Source: Protula sp. h YS-2021 (Eukaryota > Annelida > Polychaeta > Sabellida > Serpulidae). From it: DNA of 64,000 nucleotides. Each line of letters opens with the position of its first letter. Within the stretch, counting starts at the first letter, position 1. The notes beneath the pieces were generated by a model that was given only the letters and a program-made list of their open reading frames with translations, made no database searches and had not been told where the DNA came from. The position numbers were made by a program, and so were the translations under genes. This document shows, piece by piece, positions 47,113 to 56,725 of the stretch. The stretch is taken from the NCBI GenBank assembly GCA_949752745.1, contig OX457026.1:26219116-26283115 (forward strand), in the 5' to 3' direction.

Positions 47113-48032
47113 TGTGGCGTTGTCAACACACGCCATTCTGTGTGCTCCGCAATTTTTTGGAAAAAGGGATCTAGTTCAAGGTGCGAATTTGCCTTTAGTG
47201 GCTTTATTTCTTATCTAAAGGACTAATATTGCTTGTGTATTTGTGTGGATTAATTTAGCCCACGATTAAGCAAGGATTTTAGCATCTTGTACTTCGGTCA
47301 GGTAGTTGGTGAGTTTACACGGAACGGTGACACTTTCCCCAGTCCCGAGAAGTGTGCCTCTCTTCTCCACAGAAGTCTACAGGATCGAATCTATTACTAG
47401 TTTCCAGCACACAGCTTCTAGGAGTTGTTTGAGTCTTTTCAGTCTGCTGTGCCTGCTAAGACTCTAGGCCTTGCCTGGTGTCTGTGTCATCGCGGTATGA
47501 CCAGGCATGGGTTTGGCTATTACTCCTTGGAACTGGTCAGTCGTCTACCAGCAGTGGTGTATTTCTGACCCCAGTTCAGGAGGTAGAAATGCTTTTCGGC
47601 GTTTTCTAGCGGTTTTCCGGCGTTTTTGGCGTCGATACCCACTCGGGGACCGCAGGGGACCGTTATGGCTATCTCGTGCCGTACGCGGTGCACCGGTCCC
47701 ATCTTAGCCTTGTGGGCTATGGGATTGGAGATTCCGTGACGGGCAGGGACCATTTCGCCCCCCCAAGTCCCATCTTGGTCGCGGTACCGGGGACTTAGGC
47801 CCGTAACGGGTTCTTTCCCCTGACAGGGACCGTCATGGGCACGGGACTAAGTACCGAGACCCATGTGGGGATCTGGCCTGAAGCCTCTTTTGGTCACGGG
47901 ACCGAGGTCCGCGTCGGGATTATGGTACTGGGGCCCATAAATTGTGCCCATTATGGTCCCCCTCCCTAGAAAGCAGCTAGAAAGCGCCTTAAAGCATTGC
48001 TTTCGGTCAGAGAGTCAGAATTTATTTTTTCA

Positions 48033-48064
<32 letters not shown>

Positions 48065-48204
48065 AAAAAGAGGTGATTAACACCAGCAACGCTCGGTCAC
48101 TGGTTTAAGTCGCAGTAACTCCGTCAGTGTTGCGTTATATATATGTCTACTTGCAGAATCCTGTTGCAGTCACTTATGGCTTCTTTTCTGCTTGTCTTTC
48201 AGAT
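47113..48204 (+). other. DIRS 5' leader with GGGACCG repeats and poly-A
   Basis: GC-rich leader with recurring GGGACCG/CGGGACC and CCCAT-ATGG words (47,640-47,960), then a 28-base A run at 48,036-48,063. A polypyrimidine stretch ending TTTCAG lies just before the gag ATG, and another TTGCAG lies at about 48,151-48,156. These look like 3' splice sites and raise the possibility of a spliced leader exon. Confidence 0.6.
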
Positions 48205-50427
48205 ATGACAGAGGCCACCCTGCGCTCGCCTCCTAAGCTACTGCAGTGTCCCCACCATCCCTCTGCGCGGAATCCTCATACGGTGTGCGATCGGTGTCGG
48301 AGGAATAGTGGGTTGCCCCTCTGTGACGAACTCAATACGTGCCCAGAGTGCCAGGATCTCACATCAGACGACTGGAAACTGATTTATAAGAACAGGGCAC
48401 GAAACGACCGTAGACGGGATCGCCGTCGTATTCTCTCCTCTACGCCGTTTATCACCCAGGACTTTGTTGAAGAGACAATGAGGAAAGCCAATTCAGTTAT
48501 CCTGGATCAAGTCTCCACCCCGGTTAGGATAGACTTAGGTTCGGAGTCTGACGTGCCCGTGACAGGCAAAAAAGCCAAGAAACTCAAAACCAAGGCCTTT
48601 GCAGAAACGGTAGCCGAGGTGGATATCCCTGAGGGAGGGGAACGAGAAGTGCTGCGGAGAGCGTGGGCATCTTCTCCCCCCACAGTGGCGATTCCTCCAG
48701 AGTCTGAAATCCAACCAAAGTCTCAGTCCCCGGAGCTAGTGACGGTCACTCATACGGCGTCGGGAGCCTCGTTTACAACGGCGGCTGGTCAGTTGGGGAT
48801 CCCGGCACAGATCGAGCCATCTCCCTCTACCCAATCCCCTAGCCTTGCAGGGGAGTTTTCAGCCTTTTTAGCGTTACAAACTCAAATGCAGAAACAACTA
48901 CAAGAGTTACAATTGCGTCTCCAGAACCAGGAATCTACGCCGATTCCGAGAAAACGCCATAAGCCATCGGCCACGATCTCTCGTCCCCCAGAGGACCGCG
49001 CTTCCTCCCCGCACCCACCCCCCTGCTGGCACGTCGAAATACACTGGCAGAGTCGGGCTCAGCTAGTGATGAGGATTCCTCGGAGATCCCACCGTCGGGA
49101 CAGGCGTCGAGATTGATTCAAGAGGATGATGACGACCTGCAATCGGTTACATCGCCCCTCTCGGCAGTCCCTCTCAACAGAGAACGGGAAATTTACACAC
49201 CTTCCGGGGAAGTACCGACTGATCCATCCGCAGAACAGCCAGGGAACGACAGTGGTCGGGATTCGGAGGAGCAAGAGTCCGAGGGCGAGGAGTCGGAGGG
49301 GACGACAGATGACAACCCCCCCCTCGGCCCACTTCCGCCTCCCCTTGCGAGAGATGGATTACATTAGATCTCCGGGTAGCGGTCAGAGGCTCTGGAAAGA
49401 TCCGGCGGCAGTAGGCAGACGCCCCATCAGAACCCCCTCTCCGCCGGACCTCACCCCCCGCAGTGAAGAGCCCACACCCTCGGGAGCGTCATCTACCATA
49501 GCCCCCGAGGACGTGCCGTTCAGAGATGCTGTCAAAGAAATTGCGCGGCTGGCTAACGTCACCTTTGGGTCGCCAGGTCTCGACAAGGAAGAATCCCCCA
49601 TAAGAATGACCTCACAGACAGTGTTGCCCCCGCAGGACTCGTTTGTAGCACTCTCGACCAGTGAAGGGATTGCCAACGCTATTACAGTCCGTACCAAAGA
49701 GTTTAAGAAGCTTGACGCCAGCGAGGGGCGCACTCTCTCCCGCTTTCACGCATCTAAGCACTGTGCAGTGAGACCGGGCCCGTACAGGTCCTCTGATGAC
49801 TTAGTACCCCTGGAGGCACTCGAACAGCCGGCGAAGAGGACAGTTTGGATGCCATCGGTTAGGAGCGATTCGGACATCCCATTAGTAGAGAAGGATGCCA
49901 GGACCATCGAGTCTTCCTCCCGTCACATACTCAATATCATGTCTTTCCAGGACCACACCCTGAAAGCCTTAAAGACACGTTGGGAGGGCCTACACCTCGA
50001 CGATCCGGTGGCCTTTAAACTTCTGGAATGCCTCGCTCTAGCGACTAGAGATGTAGTCAAACTGTCCACCTTCCTCATGACCTCCATGGTATTCCTCCGG
50101 CGGGATGCGTTTCTCCAGCATTGCTGGTCTAGCGTGAAGGGACTGAGAGACCTGCGGCATGCGCCCATCCTTGGACAGAAAGAACTCTTTCCCCCGGCGG
50201 AGGTGGAACGTGTGAACCAAGAAAGCCGCTCTCTCTCGCAGGACTACGCACTCATGTCTCGTATGTCACGAGCGTCTTTCCGGCACCCGCCAAAACGCAA
50301 GAGACCATACAGGCAGCCCGTGGATCAAGCGAGACCCAGCACGCAGTCACAGCCTCCTCCTCCCAAGAAACAGAAGCCAAACAACGGCACCAAGACGGAG
50401 GGGCAGTCAGCACAACCTAACAGGTAG
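48205..50427 (+). CDS. DIRS gag-like protein, frame broken twice
   Basis: Opens MTEATLRSPPKLLQCPHHPS with a Cys/His-rich start (CPHHP, CDRCRR, CPECQDL), then a basic region, a Gln-rich segment (QTQMQKQLQELQ) and an acidic Ser/Glu-rich linker. It ends in a long conserved C-terminal part (SRHILNIMSFQDHTLKAL through a basic PPKRKRPYR tail). The frame moves by one base near 49,010-49,020 and returns near 49,315-49,345, both at C-rich runs, so the pieces are frame 1, 3, 1. Predicted role: capsid-like nucleic-acid binding. About 740 codons if the shifts are real mutations or read errors. Confidence 0.8.
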
Positions 50428-50439
50428 CAGCCAACCAAA

Positions 50440-51403
50440 GTACCGCCTAGAGACTCCCTGGTCTCCTGGCGATACTTTTCTAAACTCAGAAAACTTAGAA
50501 AATTTGTTAGCCTTGAACGCATCCTTTCCCGTAGGAGGAAGGCTAGGCAAATTTTGGCAGAAATGGGCAGAAATGGGAGCCCCCCGCCGCGTGGTCAGAT
50601 GGTTGAAGGTCGGTTATCCCCTACCGTTCAAGCGGGAGGGGAGGGGCCTTCCACCGTCTATCCCCCTTGCCCACAAGGCCCCTCACTCCCTTGTCACCTC
50701 CTACCCGCGGGACTCAGAAAGGGATGTAGCCCTACAGGAAGTACTCGTAAGTCTACAAGAAAAAAGGGCGGTGGAAGAAGTGCCAGAAAACCAACCAGTA
50801 TTTTTCAGCAGGGTTTTCTTGGTTCCCAAAAAATCGGGGGGTTGGAGATTGGTCATAGATCTGTCAGCCCTAAACGACTTCCTGCAGGTAACTTCCTTTC
50901 AAATGGACACCGCTCAGGTCATAAAGGAAAGCTTGCAGGAAGGGATGTGGGGCACATCCATAGACCTTTCAGACGCCTATCTCCACATTCCAATGCATCG
51001 ATCAGCGAGAAAGTTTCTAGCCTTTCAAATAGGCTCAAAACGATTCTGGTTTCGGGCACTCCCTTTCGGCCTCTCCACGGCCCCGTACGTATTCTCAAAA
51101 ATTATGAAAGTACTCAAAGCATGGGCCAGGTTAGAAGGTATGCTCGTGTTCCAGTACCTGGACGATTGGTTTCTGGCACACACAGACAAGGGCACGGCCC
51201 ACCGCCAGACCCTTGCACTAGTGCGCAAAGCCTTACAGGTAGGTTTAGTGGTCAATCTCCCCAAATCGGAACTAGCACCCAAGCAAGACATCGTCTTTCT
51301 GGGGGAAAGGTGGGATCTGGTAAGTGCGAGAGCTTTTCCTACAACAGAAAGGCAGCAAAAGATCACGCAGGGCATACGAGGGATTCAGGCAGGAAAAAGG
51401 TAA
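50440..51403 (+). CDS. DIRS reverse transcriptase domain
   Basis: Open from about 50,440 without an obvious ATG at its N-terminus (the in-frame start region reads ALNASFPVGGRLGKFWQ). The palm is intact: VFLVPKKSGGWRLVIDLSAL, IDLSDAYLHIP, LPFGLSTAPYVF and the catalytic YLDD (51,155-51,166). It ends at a TAA in GGAAAAAGGTAAG; the next domain continues one frame back. Lack of an ATG suggests expression by splicing, reinitiation or frameshifting. Confidence 0.92.
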
Positions 51404-52452
51404 GACTGCATCCCATGGAGTCCTTGCTAGGTCTCTTAGTGGCCACGGAACGGACAGTTCCCCTGGGCCGCTTACATTACAGACCTTTCCAAAGACAGGT
51501 AAGGAGGGCCCTCAGACAGGGGAGGCACCCTCAGGCAAAAATGACCGTGTCACAGGCTGCCCTGGCCTCCCTATCCTGGTGGACCAATCCACAAATCTTA
51601 AACGAGGGCACACCCTTCCATCCCCCACCCCCGGAAATAGAACTCCAAACGGATGCATCCCAAGGGGGATGGGGTATACATTGCCAACGCCAGATGTGGA
51701 AGGGCAAATGGCCCCCCTCTTTCAAAAAGTACCACATAAACTGGCTGGAACTACGGGTCGTGTGGATAGCACTGAACAGACTGTCCGACCGACTCCAAGG
51801 CAGGAGTGTTCTGTTTCTCCTAGACAACTCAACAGCCGTGGCATATTTAAACAGGCAAGGGGGGACCAGATCCCTCCCTCTATCAATATTGACCTACAAG
51901 ATCCTATCTTTAGCTCGCCAATCTCAAATCACCCTCTCAGCGCGTCATTTGGCGGGAAAACTCAATGTACTGGCCGATTTAGCTTCCAGAGTAGGCCAGG
52001 TAATCCACACGGAGTGGTGCCTAGCCCCCCAGTCCTTTCAGTGGGTGACGATCCAGTCACGATGGGGGCCCCCAACGCTAGACCTGTTTGCCAATGCAGT
52101 AACAACACGTCTACCCAGGTATGTCTCCCCATGCCCGGACCAAGCAGCGTGGGCAATAGATGCCCTAAGCTGTCCATGGCCACTGCAAGAGGTACTCTAT
52201 GCCTTCCCACCACAGGCAATCCTCTCCCAGGTACTACAACGGGTACTGGACTTGGGCCCACGAGCCCTGCTACTGGTAGCCCCGCGGATGCCGGAGGCCC
52301 CTTGGTTTACCTTGCTCCTCAGGTGCAAGATAGTCAAGACGACTCCAATCCCGTGCCACAGAGAAATCCTATTCCAACCCCATTGGCATCATTTTCACCC
52401 AGCCCCTCACCTATTGAACCTACACCTTTGGTGCCTGACCAGTCCTTCCTAA
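51392..52452 (+). CDS. DIRS RNase H and methyltransferase-like domains
   Basis: Continues the polyprotein in the −1 frame after the RT. RNase H residues are visible: Asp in QTDASQGGWG, Glu in WLELRVVWIAL and Asp in FLLDNSTAVAYLNRQGG. A segment from about 52,060 (PPTLDLFANAV...AFPPQAIL...LLLVAPRMPEAPW) matches the adenine-methyltransferase-like domain carried by DIRS elements. The C-terminus overlaps the recombinase frame. Confidence 0.9.
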
Positions 52453-53510
52453 AAAAGAAAGGCTTCTCACAGAACATAGTAGATAAAATAGTAAACAGCC
52501 ACAAACAATCTACTGCCAAGGTGTACAGGTCTCAATGGAACAAATTCGCATCCTGGTGTAATAAGTCTAAGCTAGACCCATTCCAGGCCTCTCCTTCAGT
52601 GATAGCAGATTTTTTAGATCACTTATTCACAAACGAAGGTTTAAAGGTAAGCTCCATTGAAGGTTATAGAGCAGCCATAGGCTCCAGGCTCAAGGCCTCT
52701 AAGGGCTATGACCCAGGGGATGACACGTCTATCTCTCAATTGATTCGTCATTTCAAGGTAAACTCTCCCCCTACTCCATCGAACGTCGCACAATGGGATC
52801 TGTCCCTAGTACTGAGGTACCTTCAGCGCCCGGACATTTTTGGGAACGATGTAATCTCAGCCAAAAATGCTACGGTAAGGTTTACTTTCTTGCTAGCCCT
52901 CGCTTCCGGCAAAAGGAGGAGCGAAATACACGCCCTAGACAGGACGGTAAGCAAAGAGAACGGGGAGTGGAAAAACATCACTCTCGTCCCTAGGGCCGGC
53001 TTCATGGGCAAAACCCACATCATTACTCATGGGATGGGCACTTTCAGTCACATCAACTTACCATCCCTACCAGAGGAACAGATCTCTGAGGACTTAGTCT
53101 CCTTGTGTCCCGTCAAAGCCTTACGTCTATACTTAGAACTTTCGGAGGTATATAGGTCAAAAAATCAAAAAGCCCTTATTATCTCCTATATGCCCAAGTT
53201 CAATAAAGACCTCTCTAAGCAATCTATTTCAAACTACATAAAAGGGGTCATTATGACAGCGTATGACGAAGCACAATCAGACACAGTCCTTCAGTCAGAG
53301 TTAAAAGTGAAAGCCCATCAAGTCAGGCAGGTGGCAAATTCGCTTAGAGCACTACGTAATGTGTCGTTGTCGGATATACTTAAAACAGGTTGCTGGGCTT
53401 CTCCCAATTCCTTCGTTAAGTATTATCTTAAAGACTTCTCCCAAGATGAACTCTCAGGCCTCTATTCTCTGGGCCCATTCATAGCTGCGGAGACGACCAT
53501 TACTAACTAA
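52310..53510 (+). CDS. DIRS tyrosine recombinase
   Basis: The frame is open far upstream, but recognisable recombinase sequence begins about 52,440 (FLKKKGFSQNIVDKIVNSH). An N-terminal core-binding part (STAKVYRSQWNKFASWC) is followed by the catalytic domain: Arg in ALASGKRRSEIHAL, HQVR in KVKAHQVRQVANS, a Trp in GCWASPNSF, and Tyr in FVKYYL, giving the R-H-R-Y set. This would integrate the circular DNA form. No ATG near the domain start, as with the RT frame. The frame is intact. Confidence 0.92.
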
Positions 53511-54622
53511 TTGTCAATCTGTTACAGATCGCCTACGCCCAGACCCAAAGGCAAGGGCAAGCAAAAGGGAGGTTATGTCAAGAACCGTGCTACCAGCCAC
53601 TTCAAGCCCAAGAAATAACCGGTGCACTACCCCGCTGGACATACCCTTATCCCAGTTCGGCCGACTTCACGTCGTCGGCTACCGTATAGACCGTCGGACT
53701 GTTTTTTTTCGGATTTTAGTTTCTCGAATTATCCTAGAACTGATTTAATGTCATATGATCACTGTGATCCACACCCTGGCCTCAGTATCTTCAGAAATTT
53801 CCTTGACTCAAGGAAAAAGGGGGGGGGAGACGCAGTTCTCCCCGACCCAGCGTTCCCGCAGTCCCGGGCCTTACTGAGAGCCCAGAGGTCATCAAGGGTC
53901 TGTGTCACAGTGTGACCAAGGCCCATAGTACCATTATGGGCTTAGTTGTAAAATCAACGGCATTTAGTGATTTTTATCACCAGGATTGATTCCAATCCAA
54001 GTTTGTGAGTGTTCTAAGCTTCTAGTCACCTAATTTTCTCGAAATTGCCAGTCAATTTCGCAAAAATTTAAGTTTTTAAGTGGTAATGATTTAGAGCAGT
54101 TCTAACATTTACCCAAGGTCTTAGAATATTTAGCATGCTTTTGTAAGACACAGTCACTTGTAATTATGCTGTGTCAAGTTTTATTTTTCATGGTAGCCTT
54201 TACAAGGTTACGATCTTTTTGTTAAGAAGGAAAAACAATAAATCAGTATTATTGTTATCTTCCACTCAGAGCTTAGAGTATCCCAGGTCGGGATCCATCC
54301 AGTGGGAGGCAGGAGGGGGATGGTAAAGGATACTCAGTCAGTCAGCATAAAGTTTATTCAGACTTTATGACACCGTTACTTAAAATTTTTTCTATTTGTT
54401 ACCAGATCCCTTCATGGGCAAGGAGGGTTCCCCTCCTTTACCCTATCAGGGTTGTTTGGAAATCAAATAAAGCAAACTTTCTTAGATTTGGGATTTTATT
54501 TAACTTCAATTCTATCCCATCTAACAAGTTTATTTCGCAAAACTCTTTCGAGTATTTGCAATTCGCGTCCTTTTTCACGCAATTTCTTTAGAATGGCAGG
54601 CTCCCCTGCTCCGGACTTTAGT
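53511..54622 (+). other. DIRS 3' region, possible short spliced tail
   Basis: Right after the recombinase stop, CTAACTAAT plus a pyrimidine stretch ending TTACAG (53,521-53,526) looks like a branch point and 3' splice site. One frame then encodes a Lys/Arg-rich tail of about 29 residues (SPTPRPKGKGKQKGG...) up to TAA at 53,615-53,617. The rest is untranslated, with a G-run at 53,820-53,827. Confidence 0.45.
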
Positions 54623-54736
54623 CCCATCTAAAAGTGGAGATAAGCGAATTCTAAGCTTTTGCGAAGTAAAACTAACGTTTTATTTCGTAAAACGAGCTTT
54701 TACGAGTAAAAGCGCAATTCGCGTTCTCCACTTTTA
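54623..54736 (+). repeat. DIRS internal complementary region
   Basis: Left half (CCCATCTAAAAGTGGAGATA…GCGAAGTAAAAC) is the reverse complement of the element's left end. Right half (CTAACGTTTTATTTCGTAAA…CTCCACTTTTAG) is the reverse complement of its right end. The two halves abut exactly as the joined ends of a circle would. Confidence 0.9.
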
Positions 54737-54798
54737 GTCTATCCTCCCTCCCATCCAGCCCCTACAAGCCTGGGTGAGTTGACACCACCTATTTTGGG

Positions 54799-54963
54799 CT
54801 AAAAGGGAATGATTGACAGCTTCAGTGACGTAGCACTTTGTGTTATCTGCATTCTCATTGGCTGGCTGGATGGAAGGCGGGATAGGGTTCATTCTATTAG
54901 CGAGAAAAAAGTTTCTATTGTGTGGAAAATCTAACCAAAGGGAAACCCATCTAAAAGTGGAGA
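54799..54963 (-). repeat. DIRS right inverted terminal repeat
   Basis: Exact inverted copy of the left terminal repeat. It is followed by a ~55-bp right end extension (ACGCGAATTGCGCTTTTACT … ACGTTAG). Confidence 0.92.
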
Positions 54964-55019
54964 ACGCGAATTGCGCTTTTACTCGTAAAAGCTCGTTTTA
55001 CGAAATAAAACGTTAGTTT

Positions 55020-56479
55020 AACACCCTGCCATCCATTTCCGTGCTGTTAAATAGCTGGAGAGGTATATTGTTTCTCCCACTGCTCGCGATCAAGCAAAAT
55101 ATGTACAGCTGTTCATGTTTTCTTTACATAAAAACTCCCAATATTACCAGGGTGCTGCACATATTAAGTAATTCAAGGGGAATTAATCAGAAAATGTGAT
55201 TATTTTATCTTGGTAATTAGCACGACCCATTCTTCGCGGGTATCAGCAAAACGTCCTCTCCTCCGGCCTTCTGCAGAAAGATTAGGGTCGTCTTCTGAAG
55301 AATACCCTAACGGCCAATCTATTAGCTATTGTAAGATTTTAATTTTATCCAATGAATAATTGACATCCAGCATACACTGGTATGATCAGATTTATATAGT
55401 GTAATTAGAGCCCTTATGGTTTGTCAGTTATTGTGGAAAAACCATGGAAATCATTCCTAAACATTGCCCTGCCTAACGCTTCGAGTGTCTCTTTTTAACT
55501 GGTGGCCTTTACTAATAACACGATAGATGAAATCATACGTAATCAAAGTACGATTTCCTCTGGCGGAATTGACCCGCTTGGAATTTTAGCGACATCTTAG
55601 AAACCACCAAATTCTCCAATGCACAAGATCAAGTAACGTCTATTAGTTCCAAAAATATGGAAACTTAGCTGGGAATCTGTGTTGGTTTTCGAAACAGTGT
55701 CCGACTTCGGGTTTTACCTTGGGAAAAAAGTCAAGATCAGGTATCGCCTATTTAACGGAACTGCACGGAACTTATTATACAAGCTTCTCCGAATACACTA
55801 AAAATCTAATCTTTGACTAGATTTTCATTCACTTTTTATGCTTTGTTACCCATAACATCACCCTTTTTTATGCAGTTATAGTTGTAGTATAAGTTATACT
55901 ATATAGTAGAATTTAACTTTGTATGATAGGATATAGCATCTGTGGACGAAATACAAGAAAGCATAAAGATAAAAAAAAAAGGAATTGTGGGAAATACATC
56001 AATCTCAGCATAGAAAAACCTCCCGCCCATGTATAATGTGTACAACTGCCTTTTTCGGACAAAATATTTCAATACCTATTAATTTCCAGTTGGTTTCTAT
56101 GCAATGAGAACCTTGATAATTCAGACAGCTCATTGTTCCGGACATCTTGCACACATTTTCAGACCAATTGTAAATTATATTGCATGGGTAGCTTGTCTAA
56201 TTCGTACAAAGCTCTCTCTGAGTGGTTTGCTGTGTGCCACGTATGTCAACAAAAATGCACTGCAACATATATGACTACTTTTTTGCTAACTTCTTTTCTC
56301 GAATCATGTTCCATATTGCGTTATGGGAGTTCCTGTCTTTGTCCATAAAGAGCATAGGAAAACTAAACACAAGTGTGCCCCAAAGTGTGCTGTGTGCTGG
56401 GTAAGTTAAGGGGAGACAACTTGGTATCAATGTGTTACCATGCGTGTTGAAAAAGAACGCGGAGAGAGGGGGGTTGGGC
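55020..56479. other. AT-rich flank, no recognised gene
   Basis: Nothing recognised beyond short open frames without homology. Confidence 0.45.
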
Positions 56480-56725
56480 AATTTTGAAGTCAGACGCGGT
56501 CCGCACGGAGTACCAATTTCGTTTAAAAAGAGAGTAATTTTCATATAGTACTCCGCGTTTTCCACAAAAAGGGGGTTATTTCGGAAATCACTCCGCCATT
56601 GATTAAAAAGGGGGTATTATTTCAAAATTAGCACTCCGGGTTAAGGGGTCGTTTTAAATAGTCTTTGGTACGCATGGTAACCAGTTGGTATGTGAGTGAC
56701 CGCCCGCCCCCCTGGGATGTAAGTG
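56480..56725 (+). repeat. dispersed repeat, counterpart of 35.34-35.55 kb
   Basis: ACTCCGCGTTTTCCACAAAA, GGGGGTTATTTC, TTCAAAATTAGCACTCCGGG, GGTCGTTTTAAATAGTC and AACCAGTTGGTATGTGAGTG follow the same order as the inverted copy at 35.4 kb. Confidence 0.65.

Larger units (their letters stand above)
46917..55019 (+). mobile_element. near-complete DIRS-type tyrosine-recombinase retrotransposon
   Basis: About 8.1 kb. It has identical 165-bp inverted terminal repeats (46,948-47,112 and 54,799-54,963), short non-repeated end extensions, an internal complementary region (54,623-54,736), and frames for gag, reverse transcriptase/RNase H plus a methyltransferase-like domain, and a tyrosine recombinase. 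DIRS elements replicate through a circular DNA intermediate joined at the internal complementary region and integrate by recombinase without an integrase or target duplication; none is seen here beyond shared T residues. Identical terminal repeats imply recent insertion. Single-base frame breaks at two C-runs in gag and an A-run between RT and RNase H would inactivate it as read. Confidence 0.93.

Noticed and set aside
50554..51391. Upstream part of the frame that becomes RNase H, and upstream part of the recombinase frame (51,324-52,300)
   Set aside because: Shadow frames: the reverse transcriptase and RNase H motifs lie in the other frames over these stretches.
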